Shown piece by piece: positions 5,999 through 10,264 of a stretch of 10,264 bases of DNA (its first letter is position 1; each line of letters starts with the position of its first letter). The notes beneath the pieces are model-generated. The model made no database searches, had not been told where the DNA came from, and worked only from the letters and a program-made list of their open reading frames with translations. The position numbers were made by a program, and so were the translations under genes. The stretch lies in NCBI GenBank assembly GCA_002726335.1, contig PBSR01000266.1, forward strand, positions 1 to 10,264, read 5' to 3'. Source of the DNA: Gemmatimonadaceae bacterium. Lineage in GTDB: Bacteria > Latescibacterota > UBA2968 > UBA8231.

Positions 5999-7728
5999 CA
6001 ACTGGGCCCCTCCGCTGCGGCCAGTTCGGGATGGGAAATGTCGACGCCGTCGCCGGCCCCGGCGGGGCGCAGGTCGCGCAACACCATCTGCACGGTACCG
6101 GCGCCGTTGAAAGTATCCTCGGTCAACTCAAAAGCGGCGTCGACTCGATCGCCTGTCTCGAGCTCTCGCGCCGCAGCTCCCTGACGCCACCAGACAGCCG
6201 ACCGCATCCCCCCGCCGACGTGGAAAGCCAGTTTCAGATGCTCGCCTTCCTTGCCGACGCGGGACAGGTTGGCCACCTCGAGATCACGGGCGGCGAACAG
6301 CGGCATGGGATGTCCCTGGCCGAAGGGCTCGATACGCCGCATCAGCTCGACCGTCGACATGTGAATATCCGCAGGCTTGAGCTCCAGGTCGATGTCGAGC
6401 TGCGCCTCCAGGTCAGCGGCCACCAGCCGGGCGTTGGCGTGATCGACCAGTGCCGCACGGAACTCCTCGAACTGCCCGGCCTCGAGGGAGAAGCCAGCAG
6501 CCGCCGCATGGCCGCCGTAGGTCGTAAGAAGGCGTGAGCAGGAACTGATGCCGTCGTTGATGTCATAGCCGGCAATACTGCGCGCCGACCCCACGTAGAC
6601 GCCATTTCGCTGCACGTCGGTGACGACGACGGCAGGCCGATGATGGGTTTCGGAAAGGTTGCTGGCGATCAGTCCGATGACACCGAGATTCCACTCCTCG
6701 CCGAGCACGCAGATCAATCTCTCGCGCTCCAGCACTTCTTCCGTGACCAGAGCCTGCGCCTCCCGTACGCCGTGCTTCTGCAGCTGCTGGCGACGGCCGT
6801 TGAGCTCGTTGAGGTGATTGGCGATGCGCCGGCCTTCTTCCTGATCCCGAGCGCGCAGCAGCTCGAGGGCGATGTCCGGCGTCTCCAGTCGTCCGGCCAC
6901 GTTGAGCCGCGGCCCCAGGAAAAACGCCAGCGCCGTCGTGTCCACAGGTCCTTTCGTGCAACGCGCCACGATTCGCAGTTCCTGCAATCCCGGACGGGAC
7001 GAGCGCTCCACCGCCTTCAGCCCGTAGCGCACCAGCACGCGGTTCTCGTCGAGCAGTGGCACGACGTCGGCAACGGTGCCGAGGGCGACCAGATCCAGCA
7101 GGTCGTTCAGATAACGACGCCTCGCGTTGGCCTCGATGAAAGCCTCACTCAGGCGTTGCACGACCTTGAACGTGACGCCCACCCCGGCCAGTCCCTTGAA
7201 GGGATAGCCGCAGTCAAGTCTGTTGGGATTGATGATGCTGTGCGCCGGCGGCAGTTCTTCATTCTGACGATGGTGGTCGATGACGACGACATCGATGCCG
7301 CGCTCCCTGGCCAGATGCAGGGCGTCAAAGGCGGAAATGCCATTGTCGACGGTGATGATGAGGCTGGCGCCGAGAGCGATGGCCTTATCGACACCGGGTG
7401 GCTTGAGGCCGTAGCCATCGACATGCCGATCCGGAAGCAGATAGTGACACTGTGCGCCCACCCGCTCCAGGAAGTCGAGGAGCAAGGCGGTACTGCTCAC
7501 GCCATCGACATCGTAGTCGCCATAAACGACGATCGTTTCATCCCGACGGATCGCGCGCTCGATGCGTTCGGCACCGCGCTCCAGATCGGTGAGCAGTTCG
7601 GGCGGATGCAGATTCTCCGGGCCGACATCAAGCTCCTCCAGGGTCAGTCCCCGGGTGTGCAGCAGAACGTCGAGCAAGGAGCTGTATTCGCCCTCGTGGG
7701 CCAATTGCCACACGGGGTAAAGACGCAT
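5998..7728 (-). CDS. recJ: Single-stranded-DNA-specific 5'-3' exonuclease RecJ
   Basis: 576 residues, typical of RecJ. It degrades single-stranded DNA 5' to 3' in RecF-type recombination, mismatch repair and replication restart. DHH-superfamily motifs occur in order: VYGDYDVDG (68-76), ITVDNGI (125-131), IDHH (150-153) and LGTVADVVPL (216-225). They are followed by GPRLNVAGRL (272-281), the DHHA1 region with GLIASNL (352-358), GSARSI (380-385) and YGGHAAAAGFSLE (404-416). The C-terminal ~110 residues fit the OB-fold domain (ELMRRIEPFGQGHPMPLF and on). The metal-binding Asp and His residues are all present, so it should be active. The start at 7728 has AGGT about 8 bases upstream. It opens an operon with apgM and the phosphodiesterase and is transcribed divergently from rsmB. 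Confidence 0.97.
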   Translation of the reverse strand: MRLYPVWQLAHEGEYSSLLDVLLHTRGLTLEELDVGPENLHPPELLTDLERGAERIERAIRRDETIVVYGDYDVDGVSSTALLLDFLERVGAQCHYLLPDRHVDGYGLKPPGVDKAIALGASLIITVDNGISAFDALHLARERGIDVVVIDHHRQNEELPPAHSIINPNRLDCGYPFKGLAGVGVTFKVVQRLSEAFIEANARRRYLNDLLDLVALGTVADVVPLLDENRVLVRYGLKAVERSSRPGLQELRIVARCTKGPVDTTALAFFLGPRLNVAGRLETPDIALELLRARDQEEGRRIANHLNELNGRRQQLQKHGVREAQALVTEEVLERERLICVLGEEWNLGVIGLIASNLSETHHRPAVVVTDVQRNGVYVGSARSIAGYDINDGISSCSRLLTTYGGHAAAAGFSLEAGQFEEFRAALVDHANARLVAADLEAQLDIDLELKPADIHMSTVELMRRIEPFGQGHPMPLFAARDLEVANLSRVGKEGEHLKLAFHVGGGMRSAVWWRQGAAARELETGDRVDAAFELTEDTFNGAGTVQMVLRDLRPAGAGDGVDISHPELAAAEGPS

Positions 7729-7789
7729 CTGGTGACCTGTCGGGGGAGTGAGTTGTCGAGTTGCCGGGACCGCGGGGAGAGGATCGGTG

Positions 7790-7819
7790 AATATAGACGG
7801 GCCGTCTTGCCGGCGACAG
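7790..7819 (-). promoter_or_regulatory. Candidate recJ promoter
   Basis: On the - strand TATATT (7790-7795) matches the -10 consensus in five of six positions and is identical to the -10 box of the cNMP-domain cassette. The -35 region, about 7814-7819 (CTGTCG, 18-base spacer), is poor. It would give a leader of about 55 bases before the recJ ATG. It overlaps the -35 box of the divergent rsmB promoter, so the two operons may compete for polymerase. Confidence 0.4.
7795..7807. repeat. 13-base inverted repeat in the divergent recJ/rsmB promoter region
   Basis: AGACGG and CCGTCT flank a single central G, a perfect 6-bp dyad. It starts on the last base of the recJ -10 box and ends on the first base of the rsmB -35 box. 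Its placement would suit an operator, but it is short and could be chance in GC-rich sequence. Confidence 0.35.
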
Positions 7820-7834
7820 CGGCCAGCCTATCTT
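7807..7834 (+). promoter_or_regulatory. Candidate rsmB operon promoter
   Basis: TTGCCG (7807-7812), a 16-base spacer and TATCTT (7829-7834) match the sigma70 boxes in four of six positions each. Transcription would begin near 7841, about 24 bases before the ATG chosen for rsmB, which supports 7865 as the start over any upstream codon. Confidence 0.45.
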
Positions 7835-7864
7835 TGGGCCGCCCGTGGCAAGCCTTTCCAGCAT

Positions 7865-9190
7865 ATGACGAGTTCACCAGACCCGGTCCGCCGGACCGCG
7901 GTGCAACTGCTCACCCAGGTCGAGACGGGCAGCCGCCTCGAGTCGCTGCTCGAGGTGGCCGCTCTGGCCGACGCCCGCGACCGTCGCTTCCTGCGGCAGT
8001 TGACGGCGGGGGTCGTCAAGTGGCGCGACCGACTCGACTGGATTCTCGACAGCTTCTCGAAGCGGCGTGTCGCTACGCTGTCGGCCGAGATTCGACAGGT
8101 GCTTCGCTTGGGCGCCTACCAGTTGCTCTGGCTCGACCGTGTCCCTGAGCGGGCCGCGGTACACTCTGCTGTCGAACTGGCGAAGGAATTCGAACACACC
8201 GGCACGGGGGGGTTTGTTAATGCCATCCTGCGCCGGGTCATCGCCGAGGGACGCAACGTCTCCTATCCCGACCGCAACGCCGACCCGGAAGCATACCTCG
8301 CCGTGTTCTACTCCCATCCTCGCTGGCTCGTGTCGCGTTGGTTGCGCCGCTGGGACACGCCGCAGGTGGAGGCGCTGCTGCGCGCCAACAACGAAGCCGC
8401 GCCACTCTACGTGCGTGCCGCCAGCGGCGATGAATCCACGCCGTTGCCCGCGGGGTTTGCCGCAGAGGCGGTGGACGGCCACCCGGGTGCCCTGCGTGTG
8501 TCCAGGCCGGAAGGCTTGTTCGAGGACCACGTCTTCGCCTCGTGCTGGTTTGCCCAGGATGTCAGCGCCGGACTGGCCGTGCGCCTCCTCGCCCCGGTCG
8601 CGGGAGATCGGGTGCTCGATGTCTGCGCCGCCCCCGGGGGCAAGAGTGCGCAACTGGCCACCGCCGTGGGCGCCGGGTCGGTAACGGCCACCGACATCTC
8701 CCGGCAGAGACTGCTGCGACTGCGTGACAACATGCGACGGCTGGGACTCCAGCAGGTCCGGTTGATTGCCGAAGACGGCGAACATCCCGCCGGGCTCGGA
8801 ACCTTCGACCGGGTGTTGGCTGACGTACCCTGCAGTGGCACCGGTGTCTTCAGCCGGCATGCGGAAGCACGCTGGCGCAAGAAGCCGGAGGACCTGTCAC
8901 GGCATGCCGAGCGTCAGTTCAGCATCCTCGAGGCTGCCTTCGAACGTCTGCGACCGGGAGGAACCCTCGTCTACAGCACCTGTTCGCTGGAGGAGGAGGA
9001 AAACGACGCCGTAGTCGACCGTTTCCTTGCCCGTCGTGCCGACGCCCGACTCGAGGCGGCCTCCCTGCAGTTTCCCGACCGGCCCTGGGCGACGCGAGCG
9101 ATACAGACGCTGCCGGGACGAGACCCCGGCGACGGCGCCTACGCAGCACGCCTTCATCGACTCCCTCACGGCACTGCGAGGTCGGCCTGA
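7865..9190 (+). CDS. rsmB: 16S rRNA (cytosine-967-C5)-methyltransferase RsmB
   Basis: 441 residues from the ATG at 7865. It methylates C967 of 16S rRNA with S-adenosylmethionine. The N-terminal ~135 residues are the NusB-like RNA-binding domain (DPVRRTAVQLL at 5-15; LRLGAYQLLWLDRVPERAAVHSAVELAK region 80-106; GFVNAILRRV 116-125). The Rossmann methyltransferase follows: SAM-binding VLDVCAAPGGKSAQL (250-264), DVPCSGTGVFSRH (320-332) and VYSTCSLEEEEND (369-381). Cys323 (PCSGTG) and Cys373 (TCS) are the two cysteines of RNA m5C methyltransferases, the second being the nucleophile. The open frame extends upstream to 7748, but that extension overlaps the promoter region and is unlike the family, so I exclude it. 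The ribosome-binding site is weak. It is the first gene of the operon, with the PASTA-protein start overlapping its stop codon. Confidence 0.96.
   Translation: MTSSPDPVRRTAVQLLTQVETGSRLESLLEVAALADARDRRFLRQLTAGVVKWRDRLDWILDSFSKRRVATLSAEIRQVLRLGAYQLLWLDRVPERAAVHSAVELAKEFEHTGTGGFVNAILRRVIAEGRNVSYPDRNADPEAYLAVFYSHPRWLVSRWLRRWDTPQVEALLRANNEAAPLYVRAASGDESTPLPAGFAAEAVDGHPGALRVSRPEGLFEDHVFASCWFAQDVSAGLAVRLLAPVAGDRVLDVCAAPGGKSAQLATAVGAGSVTATDISRQRLLRLRDNMRRLGLQQVRLIAEDGEHPAGLGTFDRVLADVPCSGTGVFSRHAEARWRKKPEDLSRHAERQFSILEAAFERLRPGGTLVYSTCSLEEEENDAVVDRFLARRADARLEAASLQFPDRPWATRAIQTLPGRDPGDGAYAARLHRLPHGTARSA
9178..9182 (+). promoter_or_regulatory. Ribosome-binding site supporting a CTG start
   Basis: GAGGT lies inside the end of rsmB, 4 bases before CTG at 9187. 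The next candidate start, GTG at 9199, has no comparable purine-rich element at proper spacing. This site is the main reason for preferring the CTG. Confidence 0.5.
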
Positions 9191-9939
9191 AACGCTGGGT
9201 GCAAGTGGGTGCCGTGAGCGCCGGTGTGGTGGCCGGATCGGCCGTTCTCTTTCTCGTACTCATCGATTCCGTGATCCTACCCGCCATCGTGGAGGTCCCC
9301 ATGGTGACCGTTCGCGACGTGCGGGGCCAGTCGACAGCCGCGGCGCGTCAGCGGATCTCGGCCATTGGACTGCGACTGGCGGTACGGGACAGCGTCTACT
9401 CCGAGACGGCAGAAGCCGGTCAGATCGTCGATCAGGCCCCCGAACCCGGCCAGCGCATCAAGCGGGCCCGGCGGGTCTTCGTCGACGTCAGCCGGGGCCG
9501 CCGACTGTATCTGGTGCCTGATGTAGCCGGTGGCAGCCTGCGGGAGGCGGGCCTGCAGATCCAGGGTCACCAGCTCGCAATGGGCAATGTGAGGCCCGTG
9601 TCGCACACCAGCGTTCCCGAAGGTGTCGTCATCCGCCAGGATCCCGTAGCCGACACACGTGTACCGCGCCGAACGCGCATCGACCTGCAGATCAGCAGCG
9701 GCTCGCCCTTCGCACCCAAGGCGGTTCCCCACCTGCTCGGGCTGTCGATCAGCGTCGTCGAAGACAGCCTGTTGAAGTACGAGATGACCCTCGGTAAGGT
9801 GACCGATCGTGTCGCTGAATTGCTGCCGCCCGGACAGGTCCTGTCCCAGTCCCCGGAGGCAGGCGTCGGAGTGCAGCGACATACGGCAGTCGATCTCGTC
9901 GTCAGCGTACGGCGCGAGACCACCCCGGACGGAGAATGA
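9187..9939 (+). CDS. Membrane-anchored protein with three PASTA repeats, no kinase domain
   Basis: 250 residues from CTG at 9187 (246 from GTG at 9199). The CTG start gives an N-terminus reading M-KRWVQVGAV, a proper basic flank before the membrane segment (about 7-32); it also overlaps the rsmB stop as CTGA and has GAGGT upstream. Three PASTA units follow, roughly 37-103, 107-172 and 178-241. Each opens with a V-x-V/P-x-x-x-G turn (VTVRDVRG, YLVPDVAG, KAVPHLLG) and closes with a P-x-x-G ... V-x-L-x-V-S pattern. PASTA domains bind peptidoglycan fragments outside the membrane in Ser/Thr kinases and penicillin-binding proteins. Here neither kinase nor transpeptidase is attached, so it is probably a periplasmic wall-binding or scaffold protein. 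It sits between rsmB and rpe, with rpe starting 4 bases after its stop, so the three form one operon. Confidence 0.9.
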   Translation: MKRWVQVGAVSAGVVAGSAVLFLVLIDSVILPAIVEVPMVTVRDVRGQSTAAARQRISAIGLRLAVRDSVYSETAEAGQIVDQAPEPGQRIKRARRVFVDVSRGRRLYLVPDVAGGSLREAGLQIQGHQLAMGNVRPVSHTSVPEGVVIRQDPVADTRVPRRTRIDLQISSGSPFAPKAVPHLLGLSISVVEDSLLKYEMTLGKVTDRVAELLPPGQVLSQSPEAGVGVQRHTAVDLVVSVRRETTPDGE

Positions 9940-9943
9940 CCTG

Positions 9944-10264
9944 ATGCAGGACGTGCTTGTCGCCCCATCCCTGCTGGCTGCGGACTTTGGTCGTATGCAG
10001 GAAGAGATCGAGCGGATCGAGGCCGCGGGAGCCGACCTGCTCCACCTCGATATCATGGACGGCCACTTCGTCCCCAATCTGAGCTACGGCATCCCGGTGG
10101 TCGAAGCCGTGCGCCGGGCGACCAGTATGCTGCTCGACACCCACCTGATGCTGGCGGACCCGGCGCCGTATCTCGAGCCCTTCAGCAAGGCTGGCGCTGA
10201 TTCCCTCACCGTACATCTCGAGGTGGCCGACGATCCGGCGCCATTGCTGGATCAGATCGGTCGG
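9944..10264 (+). CDS. rpe: Ribulose-phosphate 3-epimerase (partial, runs off the right edge)
   Basis: 107 codons are visible from the ATG at 9944. The enzyme interconverts ribulose 5-phosphate and xylulose 5-phosphate in the pentose phosphate pathway (and Calvin cycle, if present). The TIM-barrel start is unmistakable: VAPSLLAADFG (6-16), DLLHLDIMDGHFVPNLSYG (31-49) and LLDTHLML (63-70). His34, Asp36 and His67 are the metal ligands and Asp36 the first catalytic acid; Ser9 and Met38 are also in place. The second catalytic Asp and the phosphate-binding loop lie beyond the window. GGAGA (about 9931-9935) precedes the ATG by 8 bases, overlapping the end of the PASTA gene. It is the third gene of the rsmB operon. 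Confidence 0.96.
   Translation, partial: MQDVLVAPSLLAADFGRMQEEIERIEAAGADLLHLDIMDGHFVPNLSYGIPVVEAVRRATSMLLDTHLMLADPAPYLEPFSKAGADSLTVHLEVADDPAPLLDQIGR

Noticed and set aside
4382..6184. 600-codon open frame on the + strand
   Set aside because: It lies antisense to the phosphodiesterase, apgM and the end of recJ, all of which carry complete family motifs on the - strand. Its translation is motif-free and looks like the GC-rich shadow of those genes.
7748..7864. Upstream extension of RsmB by 39 residues
   Set aside because: The extra residues do not resemble the NusB-like domain and would place the start inside the predicted promoter region; the ATG at 7865 fits family length.
6640..8148. 502-codon open frame on the + strand
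   Set aside because: Antisense to recJ, crossing the divergent promoter region and entering rsmB out of frame; its translation has no recognisable domain.

Overview
The window is GC-rich bacterial chromosome, densely coded, with short intergenic gaps and no tRNA, rRNA, CRISPR array, insertion sequence or prophage that I could see. Gene content (archaeal-type phosphoglycerate mutase ApgM, RecJ, a stand-alone PASTA protein between rsmB and rpe, a DUF4398-like lipoprotein, L,D-transpeptidases) fits a diderm bacterium of the FCB / Eisenbacteria / Krumholzibacteria kind. That placement is inference from gene content, not a measured one.

A divergent promoter region at about 7729-7864 splits the window. 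To its right, on the + strand, lies a tight housekeeping operon: rsmB (16S rRNA m5C967 methyltransferase), a membrane-anchored protein with three PASTA repeats that probably starts at a CTG codon overlapping the rsmB stop, and rpe (ribulose-phosphate 3-epimerase, cut by the window end). To its left, on the - strand, recJ (single-strand DNA exonuclease), apgM and a glycerophosphodiester phosphodiesterase form an operon joined by a TGATG overlap and an 18-base gap.

Further left, still on the - strand, a good sigma70-like promoter lying almost on top of the start codon drives three small genes: a lone cyclic-nucleotide-binding domain, a membrane-anchored four-cysteine zinc ribbon, and a membrane-anchored coiled coil. 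Next comes an alanine-rich lipoprotein with its own promoter region and a strong terminator hairpin. The last group is an envelope set: an L,D-transpeptidase with an intact active site, immediately followed by what looks like a catalytically dead relative of it, then the start of a protein of the neutral-ceramidase family whose nucleophile serine appears to be asparagine.

Most of the window is ordinary housekeeping. The points most worth a second look are the active/dead L,D-transpeptidase pair, the cyclic-nucleotide-domain / zinc-ribbon / coiled-coil cassette with its probably leaderless mRNA, and the kinase-less PASTA protein sitting where Firmicutes carry the PASTA kinase PrkC.
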